Assembly: GCA_038380795.1 (NCBI GenBank)
Contig: CM076264.1
Coordinates: forward strand, 870,001-934,000
DNA length: 64,000 nt
Source: Pyrocephalus nanus
Taxonomy: Eukaryota > Chordata > Aves > Passeriformes > Tyrannidae
Direction of reading: 5' to 3'
The notes beneath the pieces are model-generated. The model was given only the letters and a program-made list of their open reading frames with translations, searched no databases and was not told where the DNA came from. The position numbers and the translations under genes are program-made. How positions within the stretch are numbered: the stretch's first letter is position 1; each line of letters begins with the position of its first letter. Of the stretch, positions 20,440-32,505 are shown in pieces.

Positions 20440-23400
20440 ACTGTGAGTCATATAAGCCTGCCTCTTGTTTAAGTCCTAAAGGTAAAGAGGATGTTTTGGG
20501 TGTTTCGTTTTTGTGTTTGTTTTTTTTTTGTTAAAGGGGTCATGAAATACTTATTTATAAGTTTTTTAAATATTCCAAGTTAATATTTTGATGTAAACTA
20601 ACAAAAAATTGGGAGCAGAGTTTTTAATGCAGAATTGGAAGCATTTATTTGAATTGTGGTGATGGCTTAGTGAAACTGTGCAGATAGGGCCGAGATACAG
20701 TTTCTGACTAAAAGCAGCAGTTTTGGAGAAAACGTGCAGATGTCATCGTGCTAATTATGCTGTCCTTTACCTGTGGGCACGTTTCCCCATAAAGCCCTTC
20801 CCAGGCCTACATCACAGGTAGGAAATTGTTTCTAAATTTTTAAAGGGTGTCACGGATTTCTCTGAATGTCATATTGTCGTTTTGCTTCAGCTGAAGGTGC
20901 TGGGAAAGGACGGTGCAAAGGCGGAGTGAATTTTTATCTGGGGGAGTGTCAGTAGAGGGAGCTGGTGCTCCGTGCAGCTCTGAGGGAAGTCCCCTGCCTT
21001 CCTCAGCAAGGCTCACCCCAAGGGTTAGTGTTCCCAGCCTGGGAACAGGGCACGCAGAAACCATACAGCTTTTTTTTTTTAGTAAAAAAATAACCCCAGA
21101 CTTCTTGGGAAGAACAAAAAGGGCCGTGAAACTGTTAGCTGAAAATACAGCTCTGCCAGGACACCAAACGGTCAGTGCAGGAAATGGTGTTAGGTTTGCA
21201 GTTCTCTGTTTATTTATGTTGGTTTTGCACCCTTTTTATCTTACAAAACCACACCTGAGAAATGCCAGTGCCAGTTAGAAGGGAATAAGGTTCCTCTAGC
21301 GAGTATTTGGAGGTGGATTTCTTACAGCATAATTTGAGGTGAACCCTGAACCTGGAAGAGGGTTGCTGGAGTACTGCAGGTACTTAAGAGGGAGCATGGA
21401 CTCGGGGAACTGAAATGAGTGAAGTACAAGTTCCTTGAATGGGTTCTGTTGTGGCAGAACTCAAAATTGCTGAAATATCCTGGCTGGGTTCCCTTTGTGT
21501 AGCTGGGAGAACACACACTGCACACTTAATTTACGATTAATGATCAAAGAAAAATGTAATGAGGTGTCTCAGGTCGATTGAGCTTGGCTGTGGAAGGGCT
21601 GAGGAGGGTTTCTGGAGGAGACATCAGAAAAAACCTGTTGCTGTGTTGTCTGAGATACACACTCTTGAGAAAGCCTGTGCAGTATTCTTTGTGAATGGTA
21701 CCATATTACTGAAGTAACGTGATCTACAGCTCTGTTTGGCTTAACTGTGTCACCACCTCTTCCCTTTGCTTCCTGTTCTGGCTTTGCTAAACACAAAGAA
21801 ATGGTAAGTAAATGACCCAAACCCAGCGGTAATAAAAGAACTGAGGTTTTAGAAAGGAGGTCCATTTCCTTCCTGACTTCCCTCTAATTAGCCTGAAACA
21901 CTGTAGAAAGGAGGAGTTGGTCGGTGTCCCATTGGGTAGTGAGATGCCACTGTGATCCAGCAGCTTTTTCAGGGTGCTGGAGGGGAGTGCTGCTGCCTGC
22001 CAGGGAACCTGGCACCTTGCCAGTCCACCTGCTTGTTCTGTGGAGGTGTTTTACTGGGGAATCCGAAGCTGAGTTACTGGGGTGGATTCCTTGAAGTGCA
22101 AGAATTTTTTTCGAGGGCAAAGTGTGGTTTTTGGCACAGTTCCATGGTTTCTGGAAAGGAAAACGTGCTGAAGTACTGTTCAATGTGCTGCTGCACACAG
22201 GGGGGTGCTCCAGACCCTGTCAGCTGTGGAGCTGCCAGGTTCTAAAATCCAGGGCAAGCAGGCATGGGATTAAAACATTTTTCTTTCCCTATCTTTCATC
22301 CTGATGCTGTTTCAGAACTTAATCAGCCTGTCCCTCACAGTGTACACTGCTTTTCCACCTCGCCGCCGTGCCCCTTTGAAGTAACCCAGTGTTCAACAGT
22401 GCTGAGCTTGAAAACGCTGGACGAAACTTGCTGGCTCTTTGTGGCTGAGGATGCCAAAGGGAAGCAGGCAGGTGTCAGGACAATCCCTGGTTGTCTTTGC
22501 AAAGCCCCCCGTTTGTGCAGCCCTGTGGCCAGCTGGCAGCAGGACTCCTCCTTTATTCCCTTGATTTATATTATTAGACTACCTGCTCTTAATTGATCTG
22601 ATTTCTAGCAGTACATAAAATACCTTGTTCCTCTGAAGCTCAGTGTGTAGCACTAAGCAACAGCAGCTGCTGCTCTCCTGAGTGAGGGATTTCGCTCTGT
22701 TTTTCAAGTTTGGGGGATCACAAAAAAAAATTGAGAATAAGGGATTGGGGCTTTTCATCAATGGCACTGTGATGGGTTTGATCAATTTTTGGTGCACACG
22801 TCTATCCTGTGCGCTCTGGGTCTGGGTAAGAAGGCTCTATAAACTTGGTTCATGATTAAGGTGAGTGCACACATCCATATGTCCCTTTACTTAAGGAGCT
22901 GAGCTCCATGGACTCATTTGTCAAGCTGCCAGCTCGTAATTTGACTGCCTAATCAACTTTGCAATTAGAGTAATGGTAAGTAACATTTTTTAACCTGCTT
23001 TACTTAATATAATCCCCTAGTTCTGTTTCAAGGAAGAAAGGAAAAGACTGCTGCTGCCTTATTTATAGGAATTTGGCTTTGGAATGAAATCTTCCAGCCC
23101 CCAGAACCCCTGGTACTCCAATCCTTATGAAAATGTGGAGTATTGTACTGTGTGCTCTGAGGCTTAATAATACCTGGTCTTTTTAGGCTTGAGGGGTAGG
23201 GAAGGAAAACACATTTCCCTGTGCCAAGCACCCTGTCTTCCTGCAGGGAAACCACGCTTTTGTACGCACACCTGAGCAGTAAAAAAGATGGGTTTGGTAC
23301 TTGTTACTGAGCCCAGCTGAGAACTTGGGGTGCTGTCACAAGCTTGATTTTGGGCTTGACAATTCCAAGGCTCAAGGGAGTGAGATGGAGAGGCCTGAGA

Positions 23401-26400
23401 GGTGGGAAAGCCACTTGGAATGTCAATGGGTACCACATATGCATATATGTAGGAGGAAGGGGAGAGTGTTGTTAACTGGAAACAAATATCAGCCAGGCCT
23501 GCTGGATCCAGCAGTTTGGGCCTGACTGTGCGTGTTTGGAATTGGCTGGGTTGGTCAGGGCATGCAGTTGTTCCGCAGGGGGTACAGTGCAAACCCACGG
23601 TGAATGATGGATGGATCCTCAGCAGGGCGAGGGGGCGAGATGATCTCTGGATTGTACTTGAAATGTGCTTCTGCAGCCAAGGAAAGCAAGCCAAGGAGTT
23701 GCTTTTCCACTCTTGTGTTTAAGACGGTCTGAGGTGGGCCAGGAATCTTCAGGCAGAGACGTGGTCAATTTGGAAATACTTAAACTTGAGCAGGGGAGAT
23801 CATCTGCCTGGCTTTAGTCCTCCTCCCTGCTGGAGGGCTGGGATGGATTCCCATTTGTCCCTGTGTGTGCGTTTCACTTTGGGAGTGTGGCCTAGAAAAC
23901 ACTGAACCCTGAACTTTTTCTGATAGGATAATGTTTTAAAAATGGATTTCCTGGACATTTTGAAAGGCTGGACTGGATTGGAGAGGTCTAGTGGAGGTAT
24001 CAGAGCACTTAAGCGCAATGGTTTTCTTTCAGCACCTCAGTTTGAACAGAAAACTGACCCCTGTCCTGCTGGGGCTGCTGACAGAGACTTTTCAAACATA
24101 CCTTAATGGGAGCTGCTGCAGGCAGAGAACACGTTCTTCTGGATGAATTCCTGACCTCGAGCCTCTTCTGTCTAGAAAATAAACAATAAAGTCTCTTACT
24201 GGGGGAAATCAGTTGCTTAGAAATTTATCTCATAAAACACTAATAGTGCAGGTACTCTCTAGGCATGTTATTTCTGCTTTGAGGAAGAGCTGGAAATTGA
24301 AAGTTGGCAAAGAGGAACTTTTTAGAGGTTCCATATCAATGTAGCCTACTAAAGGGGATTTTAGTTTAGATTAACTTCAGAACTCGGGTTCTTGGTTCAT
24401 TTTGTTAAAGTCCAGCTGGCCATATAATGAAACAAGATACTTTTTTTGAAGGTTCTGTAAAGCAGAGGTATTTTGTACTCACTCAGCTGTTTGGAAATAT
24501 TTCTGTTCCTTATTTTAAGGAATTTCTTTAATGCACGGCCAGAATTACCGTTGAGCACTAGGTCCTTATCAGCTTTTTTAAGTGGAGAAGGTGCAGCTTT
24601 GTCAGAAGGAAAATGGGAAGGGAGGGACTGGAAGTGGGCCCATGGATTCCCAAGCGGGGGCATTTGCCAAGAATCCCTGATTTTCCTCTCTAATTGCTTT
24701 GCATTTCATGGTTTTTATTTCATTACTGCCTAAGTGCTTGCTCCAGAGTGCAACCAATAATTCTCTTGTATTTTACAACATAAACAAGCTCAGATTAATT
24801 TGCTAATAAAAGCTTTGCTAGGCTTGCATTTTTCCACTTTAAATGCTGTTGCTGGAAGGCTGAGAGATAAGCTTTGTTTGGAGACCTTTAGGGTAATGGT
24901 TTCTGCAATAAGTCCCCAGAGACTGACTGTGCACACGACTGCAATTTTTTAAAATATATACTGTGGCCTTTCCCCTTTCTGATGCAGATTGTTTGGAGTG
25001 AACTAATGCTGGGAGTCAGGAGAAAACAGGAGCAATGATGCTTTGAACTGCTTTAATGCAGCATAACCATTCCCTAACTGCTGGTGCTGCAGGTAATTCC
25101 CATTCCCAGTGCTGTGTTTGTGTTATTTCCCCACGTTTGCCCGTGCTGCAGCGTGGGGATGTTGACATGAGCATGTCAAAGTGCAGCAGAGTGCAGCTGA
25201 CGGATGGGAGAGCTTGGAGTGAAGCTCCAAGTGTGTTTGCTTTTCCAGTGCTGCCAGCTCCCCAAGGATTGGATCCCAAACAGGAACAGTCTGGCTCAGG
25301 AGTGACACAGATTTGTGGGCTGAGCAAAGAAGCTGTTGTGTTCCTGTGCTCTCACAATCCCTGGGTTTGGAATGGGTTTTGTTTTTCCTCACTGCCCTTT
25401 GGATGAGCATCACTTGGACCTCTTATGGGCCAAAGGTTTTCCTAATTTTGGCCAAGTGTGTTGATTTTTATGCTTTACTTGACCGAATTAATCTAAATTC
25501 ATCCTTCCAGAGATCTGAAATCTTGAACCTGCTGCTGCCAGCAGGAATTCTGTGACTGATTTCAGTGGGATAAAGCTTTCATTTATCTTTTCTCCTTTTG
25601 CTCAATTTTTTTCCTCCAAAGAGTAGAATTATATTGTTTCTTTTTTATCCCTTTGATTATGCCATGATTTGGAAGCCCTATAGGGCAAAGAAGCATTTCT
25701 CCTGCTCCATGTGTAAAATGATTGCCAGAAATATTGGCGTGATTTAACAGCAAACACTTGTTTTTCCCTGTAACTTAAGGTTTAGGGATAAGCATTCCAG
25801 CATGCTTGGCAGAATCCTTTCTTCCTGTTTCCATCTAAATATTTCTGGTTTATGGAAGGAAGTTATGCAAATAAACCGCTCCTCAGAGTTGCTCTCTCAA
25901 AGATTAGAATACCCCTCAAGCTGCAGAACAAAAGCTCTGAGAGGTCAACTGTGTGAGCTGTCTCAAGTTTATCACTGATTAAATGCCCACAGCTTATTTT
26001 AGGAAGACTTTTTACTTTGTTTTGGGAACAAACTTAATTGCTTGTTCCAAGCTTGCAGCCTATGTTACCTTTTATTGCTGAAATGTGATGTCAGGATGCT
26101 GAATATCTTTGTAAACCCGAGGGGACACCACCCCAAAGCCATGTCAAAGGCCTGATTCTGATGCCATAAAAGCTTTGACTAGGGGAGTATAAGCAAAACT
26201 AAGTAAGGAATTTTGAAATGCGGGTTTTATTTGTAGTTTTTGTGCTCTATCACACCGTGAGCACAGCCATAAGACAGGTTTTTCTGCTGCATGTCACAGT
26301 AGTTCACTGAACCCTGGAAACTGGACCTGACTTCTAAGAGCTGTTTTCCTGAGTGCAGAAGACAGTTTAGCTCAAAGGAATTTACTCAGGGAAGTTCATT

Positions 26401-27916
26401 AATGTTCCATGTGACAGGAATTCACCTCTTGAGGTGTGTCATCATCACCCTGGATAGGTGCATCTGGATGACTGCAAAATTTTTTTATAGGATTTGCATT
26501 CAGGTTGGTTTTCATTGAATTTTATTTTTTACTTAACAGACTATATGTAGATAGATATTTTACTCCGGACCCAAAGAGGAAATGTGCCCTGAGGGTGCAC
26601 ATCTCTTTGCCAAACACTGCTCAAAGCCCCTTGGTTTGCAGAGCTGAGTATTTACATGGCAGGACTGAGGCTGTGGGTGCAGTTTCCTTCTTCCCTGTGT
26701 TTCTGTGTCCCAGGGCAGTGGTAAATGGGCACAGCCTGTGTCACTGCTGGCAGCCCTGCCTCGGTGCACACAGTGATGGATGCTCAGGGCTGTACAGCCT
26801 GCACGAGGCTCTGGGCCATGCTGCGGGGAATGGAGCTGGAATGAGACTGATGGTTGGGGTTGCAGGATGGTTTTCTTACTGCTCTCTGCCCTCCCTGAGG
26901 AGCAATAGGTACTTCAGCAGCAATCTGGACTTCAGGCATTCCACACTCGCCTTAAACTGCTCCCATCAGCTTTAGCTGCGTCCTCCTGGAGGATTAGTGT
27001 GGTGTGTTCCAGTTTTACTGGCTAGATGCTGGCAGCTGCTCACCGCGAGTTTATTGAGCTCATTTAGGCCCAAGCAGGAAACACTAACTTGCCATTTGGA
27101 GTTTCCTTTGTGCTGCTCCGAGAAAAACCCGATGCACTCGGCTAAATGTTTCATTTGCTGTGGGAATTTGCTTTGGCTAATGCAGTTTTTAAGACCTGTT
27201 GGTTCATTCAGAGGTCGAGGAACATTTATGTAAGAGAGTCCTCAACAACATTCCTTTAACTTGGCAAGTTGAAAAAGCACAGCACCAATTTTTTTCTCCT
27301 CCTTGGAGTATTAAATTTTTTGCATGGATCTTTTTGACTTCCATCCAAAGGGAGAAATTGCTTTAAAGCATCATGTAAAGGCAGAGATAGGAATTATGGA
27401 TTAGTTTCTATTGATTTCCCCCTCTTCCTGTTAATGAGGATTAACCCAAACCCCAGCACTCTGAGTTTTCAGGAAGAAAAAGGTAAGATTTAGCTAAGCT
27501 TCCATACTCCAGCTTTCTGCTCTCAGGATTTTTCAAGCACCCAAACATTCTGGAGATGCCAGATGTGAGGGAAGACCCTGTATTCTATGTGAAGGTGCTT
27601 CTCTTCACTGAAAAATCTGCAGTATTTTAGGGTTTTCTGTGTTTCCCTCACACTTGCTAGGTGAAGAAAAGCTCAAAAGCATTTGTCTTCTCTCAAATCT
27701 ATAACCCCCCCCCCACACTTTTTGGTAAAGTCCAGGTTAAAAGCATCAGTCTAGGAAACATTTGTAATGATTTTGTTCCCTAGAAAGACAGACAGACCTC
27801 TGCCAGATGCTGCAAGGTGAGTTGAGAAGCAGTGATATGCATTTGATATAGCCAGAAACTAGCCAGTTCTATCCTTTATACCAGGAGAATTAACTGCTGA
27901 AACCTGCTGCATTTTG
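20440..27916. other. Intergenic, no gene recognised
   Basis: No open frame here looks like a known protein, and no run of frames is joined by matching splice sites. I saw no clear repeat apart from short A/T runs (for example 20520-20530 and 21069-21078). The longest open frames (near 23164-23694 minus and 26505-26975 plus) have no recognisable domain. Confidence 0.6.
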
Positions 27917-27957
27917 CAAACAAACAAACAACAACAACAACAACAACAACAACAAAA
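27917..27957 (+). repeat. (CAAA)n(CAA)n microsatellite
   Basis: Three CAAA units run into about ten CAA units without interruption. Confidence 0.95.
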
Positions 27958-29122
27958 GACAGCAGCTGTATTTTCATGTAAGAGAAGCTCTGTGTGGTGG
28001 AAAAAGTTGCAGCGCTCAGAACAAACCTGCACTGACCTTGAAACGTGTTTGGCCTCTTTTTCTCTTATTATTGCAGTTATACCTGGGGTGAATTAATCCC
28101 TTCGTTAGCCAAGCCTGAGCATTCCAGCATTGTTTTTATGCAAAGAGGTGTCACCACTTTTAATAGCACATCCCGGGGGCGGCTAAAGCTCCTCCCTGCT
28201 GCGAGAGACCTGGCTGGGCTGTAAATGAAGCTGGAAAACACTGGTGTAGTAGCTATGTTCCACTGCCTAAATATGTACGCACACCCCTCTGTCTGGGGTA
28301 TGTGGGAGCTCTAAGATGATCTGCAGTTGTGCTGCTGATGTAGCAAGTGATTTCCTGTTTGTAACAGGAAAAAATTGGGATTTTTAACTGGGCTGCAGCA
28401 GAAACTCATGTTTTTATTCAGAATTTTTTGATCCAGAATTCCAAGGGGAAACTCTATTGTAGAGAAAGGTGAATTGCCACTTCAAAACACTTAATGTGCT
28501 TTTTTTCATTCTAAAATTCAATTTTTTGATAGTTACTCAACCTTTTTCTTGGGGCTTTCTTGGAATGACTATGAAGTGGCTTCTCAGATTTATTTTCAGG
28601 ATGCTCATCTTGTAAGCAACACTTGATACAAGTATTTCACTGCCTAGAACAAACAAATCTAGGTTTTCAATAGTCAAAAAGCATTCCTAAATTATATTTT
28701 CCCTCAGATTTTCCATAGTGCTAGTGTATTGGGAAAAAAACCGCAGCTCTCATGGTCCTTTTTGATTTTAGGCCCTAATATAATGCTCTAGAAAAAAACC
28801 TTACTTTCTAGCTAAGACTTTTCTGTGCTTGACTTCCAAATTTCAGGCAGTTCTTTGCTGAAATTGCACTCACCCGGGCAGAGTATTTTGGTGAGGGATG
28901 GGTTATCCACACCAGGCTCTGTCACACTTCCAGGAGTTAGCAGCTTTCCAAATATTCTGTGGTACCCCAAAGCCACTTTTTCCTTCTATCAGTGTTTTCT
29001 AACAGTGTTTTTTTTTTTCCCAAAAAAGCATTGATTTTTTTTTTTTCCCTTCGCAAACACCGATAGAATGAAGTGCCTTTTACTCTTTCATAGACTTTTT
29101 AGGGCCAGCTGCAAATAATTGG
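27958..29122. other. Intergenic, no gene recognised
   Basis: Ordinary AT-rich spacer with several short homopolymer runs. Nothing could be assigned. Confidence 0.55.
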
Positions 29123-29200
29123 CCTTTTTCTTTTCTATTTTCATTTTTTTTTTTCGTTTTTCTTTTTTTTCCCCCTCTTTTTTCTTTTTTTTTTTTCCCC
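29123..29200 (+). repeat. Polypyrimidine tract
   Basis: About 78 bases that are almost all T and C on the plus strand, with only three or four purines. Confidence 0.9.
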
Positions 29201-29343
29201 TCAAGCTCAGTTTGGGGAGGTTTCCGAGTGGAGGGGAGCTGGATGGGAAGCGCAGAGTCAGTGCCCAGGAGAGGGCACCCCTGCCCTGAGCAGCCTGAAG
29301 GTGCGGTCCCAAGGAATAAATACATCGAGGTATGTTTCTTTTG

Positions 29344-29455
29344 TCATGGAAATAGAGTCTTTAAGGTTGGAAAAGCCCTCCAGGATCGGCAGTGCCCAAG
29401 GCCACACCCGTGTCCCCCCCGGTGCCACATCCACACGGCTCTTAAGTACCTCACG
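29344..29455 (-). mobile_element. CR1 LINE 3'-end remnant
   Basis: The plus strand reads as the reverse complement of a CR1 tail: 'tttaaggttggaaaagccct' and, after a deleted stretch, 'gtgccacatccacacg' and 'cttaagtacctc'. No coding capacity. Confidence 0.8.
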
Positions 29456-29561
29456 CCACAGGGGAGCCAGGAACGGTGCACCCGGGAACACCGGAGTGGG
29501 ATAAAAAGCATTTACAAGATGAGATTTCCTTTCGGTGAGACCTGGGTTTGGTTGGTTGTTG

Positions 29562-29599
29562 TTTTTTTTTTTTTTTTTGTTTGTTTGTTTGTTTGTTTT
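29562..29599 (+). repeat. T-run and (GTTT)n microsatellite
   Basis: Seventeen T residues followed by five GTTT units. Confidence 0.95.
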
Positions 29600-30018
29600 A
29601 AAGAAGTAATTTAGAATTCAAGATCGTTAAGCCCGGGTCCCCTGGGCGGGTTTAGGGGGAGGTAATGTGATTTACTGTGGGCAGCGTGTGGGAGAAACAA
29701 CAGAATTCTGAGGAGATTCGGTAACACACTTGCAAAGTAATGTAGAACATTAAGGTAGAATAAGGTACTTGGCAAATTTTAAAACAACATCCAGGCAAAG
29801 TAGGGGCACTATACAAACTTTAACTTATCCAGACACAACAAGGCACTTCCTGAGGCACTGACTGGAATTTTTTGGTCTGGGAATATTTTGGGAAGAAGTT
29901 ATGAGAGGAAAGAAAGACAGAAATATTAAGGAAAAGGAGAGAGAAAGGTATATATTTTACCCCCTTGGGATCCAGCGTGGGCTCAGCTGCTTTTAAAATC
30001 TATTTTATCCATAAAGTT

Positions 30019-30240
30019 CACCATTTTGGGCCAGACCTCTGGTCAGCTGCCGCCATTTTGGGGCAGCCCCTGGGTCAGTTCCCGCCGTTTTGGGGCTCTC
30101 GGCAGCCTATGGGTCAATGCCCGCCATTTTGGGACAGCCCCTGGGGCAGTGGCCGCCATTTTGGGGCAGCCCCTCAGTCAGTTCCCGCCATTTTGGGGCC
30201 CTCAGGAACCCAATGGGTCAGTGCCCGCCATTTTGGGGCA
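30019..30240 (+). repeat. Tandem array of seven YY1-like CGCCATTTTG units
   Basis: Unit starts at 30019, 30051, 30083, 30122, 30154, 30186 and 30226, so spacings are 32, 32, 39, 32, 32 and 40. The third unit of each triplet is longer and shares its own variant (GGGGCYCTC... with ...AYGGGTCARTGC), which shows a three-unit higher-order repeat of about 103-104 bases. Five units keep CCGCCATTTTG, the YY1 consensus in reverse. The third reads CCGTTTT and the first CACCATTTTG. Open frames crossing the array are products of the repeat. Confidence 0.9.
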
Positions 30241-30259
30241 GGCTGCACAGGAGCAGAAA

Positions 30260-31745
30260 GGTGCGTATAATACTTAGGAAAGAAAAGATTCTCCTGAGAG
30301 TGGATACTAAAGTGGAATTTTCCAGAACTTATCCAGTTATCTAAATTATAACCCGGAACTCTCAAACCTTCATACTGAGGTGAGAACAGACTTGTTCCAC
30401 AAAGGCTTCAGTGCTGTCTGCTCTGTAGCTGGAAAAGCAGCACCGTGATTTATAGTTTTTCTTTGGAGATATTTTGGTGCATCCAAAATCAGTTTCCTGC
30501 CTGAGTTGCACTAGACAAGTAGAGAAATCGGTAGATATTCTGACACTTTGCAAAATGGAAATAAACTGTGTTTGTTCAGGTGGAAAAGGGATGGACTCGC
30601 AGGTGCAGCAGAAGGAGTAAAAGGCCACGGCGAGGCTGTCTCAGGTGGGAGGGAGCCAGAAGGCAAGGCAAGAGGTGAGGAGTGACAAACACCTGGAGGG
30701 GGAAGTGCTGGCACATCCAGGCTGTTCTGTTCTGCGTGTCACCTGGCTGTGAATGATGCACTAAAAATGCACGGGCTCTTGCAGTCAGGTGAGTAAATCA
30801 GTTTTAAATTGCTCTTTTTTTTTTTTTTCCTCACCAGGTAACACTCTTAAGTGTTCAGAATGTAAACATTTTTCTGATTATCATGAAACTTTTTTCTGTA
30901 CCAATTGTCTCTAATTCAAGAGCAGTTTCCAAGCCGTTCCAAGCAATTTTCTAACCTCTGTTAGAACATTTAGTAAATGTATTCTACAGCAGCACTTAGC
31001 TCAGCCAGACAAGTTATTTACATCCCCAGTGCCAAGGTTTTACCACTCTCCAGAAAGGACACAGCAAGTAAATCTTGTTGTGAGTATGCAAAACTATCCC
31101 AGCCAAGGTTTTGCCTCTTTGTCTGGCTGATGTGTCTCCAGTAACAATTATTTAAAGCACCAGTACTTCACTGTCAAGGGCTGTAATTCACAGGTCTTTG
31201 TAAACAAATGAGTATCTTGGGGAGAGAGCTATGGCAGCTAATGGGGAAAGAGAAACTTGGAAAGGGCCTTTTAGTCGGTGTATTTATCTGATTTCAGTTC
31301 AGCAGGACAGAGAATCTACCTGCAGATGAGATATACAGACTGTAGGAGAAAAAATCTCTGGCCAGAGGAGGGGAAAAAGAGGGGATGTAGATAAATTTGG
31401 AAGTGAATAACAGTTTGATATACATTAAAAGGGGAGTGAACAGATACAAGGTGCTCTATAGTTCTCTAACATGGTATGAAGCTTAAACCATTTATTTACA
31501 TGTCTCAAAATTGTTCAGAATAAAGTTCAAGATTTAAAATTATCACCACAAATTCTGAACTTATTCCAGACTTTTATTAAACTTCGATTGGAAATAGTTT
31601 AGCCATTTTTTTCTGGTAGGCATGAGCCGGTTAGTCAAGTGAAGATTTCAGAAAGAGATTTTCTTTATGTATTCTTTATATTCTCTATATAAATATTCTT
31701 TTTAATAGCAGTAATTTTCTATAGAAAATAATCCAGTTCTTCAGG
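30260..31745. other. Intergenic, no gene recognised
   Basis: No supported coding region or repeat apart from a T-run at about 30817-30828. Confidence 0.55.
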
Positions 31746-31785
31746 TCATAGAATAGTGTCGGTTGGAAGGGACCATAGGGATGAT
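31746..31785 (-). mobile_element. CR1 3'-terminal fragment
   Basis: TCATAGAATAG and GGTTGGAAGGGACCATA are the reverse complement of the extreme CR1 3' end. Only about 40 bases remain. Confidence 0.75.
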
Positions 31786-32351
31786 TTAGTACCTGTGGGT
31801 GACAAGTGAATGCCAGATGTCAGTGAAGAGTCAGGAATTTCCCCTTGCTGTGAAAGGAAAGTTATGATGTAGCAGAGAGAGAAGGTTTGGCTTCAAAACT
31901 GCATGTGTCATCAAGTGCAGTTTTCTATTAGATCTGCCTGAACTCGGGATCTTGAATAACCTGGGAAGTGGATAAGAGACAGAATTCTTCTTTCCACCCT
32001 GGGGAGCTGGCTTGATGGCTGGAGCTCTCGCCAATGATAGCACATGATTTTTAATGGCCACACCTCTTTAGGATTTGTTATTTTTTGTCTCATCCAATAA
32101 AGGGCAGAAGTGTTGTTCTGTTCCTGAAAAATACAATGTGCATGGGAAGTGCTTCCAAAACTAACAAGTCTTTAGAAAAATAACTGTGTTCTGGGGAATA
32201 GCAGGCTCGAGTTATTTATTAGTCTAATGCTAGCATAAGAGGACCATTATTAATTTCAATAGTATTTATTGTGCTGCCCCGATTATAAAACATATGCCAT
32301 CTTCTTATGGTTTTTAGCAAGTCCCAAGGAAAAGTAAGCAGTAAATTTTAT

Positions 32352-32505
32352 TATGGAATCGCAGAACGGTTTGGGTTGGAAGGGACCTTGAAGGTCATCT
32401 CATTCCAACCCTCTGCCAGGGGCAGGGACACCTTCCACTAGACCAGGTTTCTCCAAGCCCTGTCCAGCCTGGCCTTGAGCACTTCCAGGGAAAGTGTTTC
32501 TGCAG
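32352..32505 (-). mobile_element. CR1 LINE 3' end
   Basis: The best preserved CR1 piece in the window. The plus strand has, in order, 'ggtttgggttggaagggacc', 'tcattccaaccctctgcc', 'ggcagggacaccttccacta', 'gaccaggtttctccaagccc' and 'cagcctggccttgagcactt'. It is 5'-truncated, as is normal for CR1, and inserted in minus orientation. Confidence 0.95.

Noticed and set aside
23164..23694. 176-codon minus-strand frame
   Set aside because: No recognisable domain, no splice or promoter context, and a length within chance for this much sequence.
29965..30344. Repetitive open frames with PPFWG-like units
   Set aside because: They are translations of the tandem array. Unit lengths of 32, 39 and 40 bases are not multiples of three, so no protein repeat is maintained.
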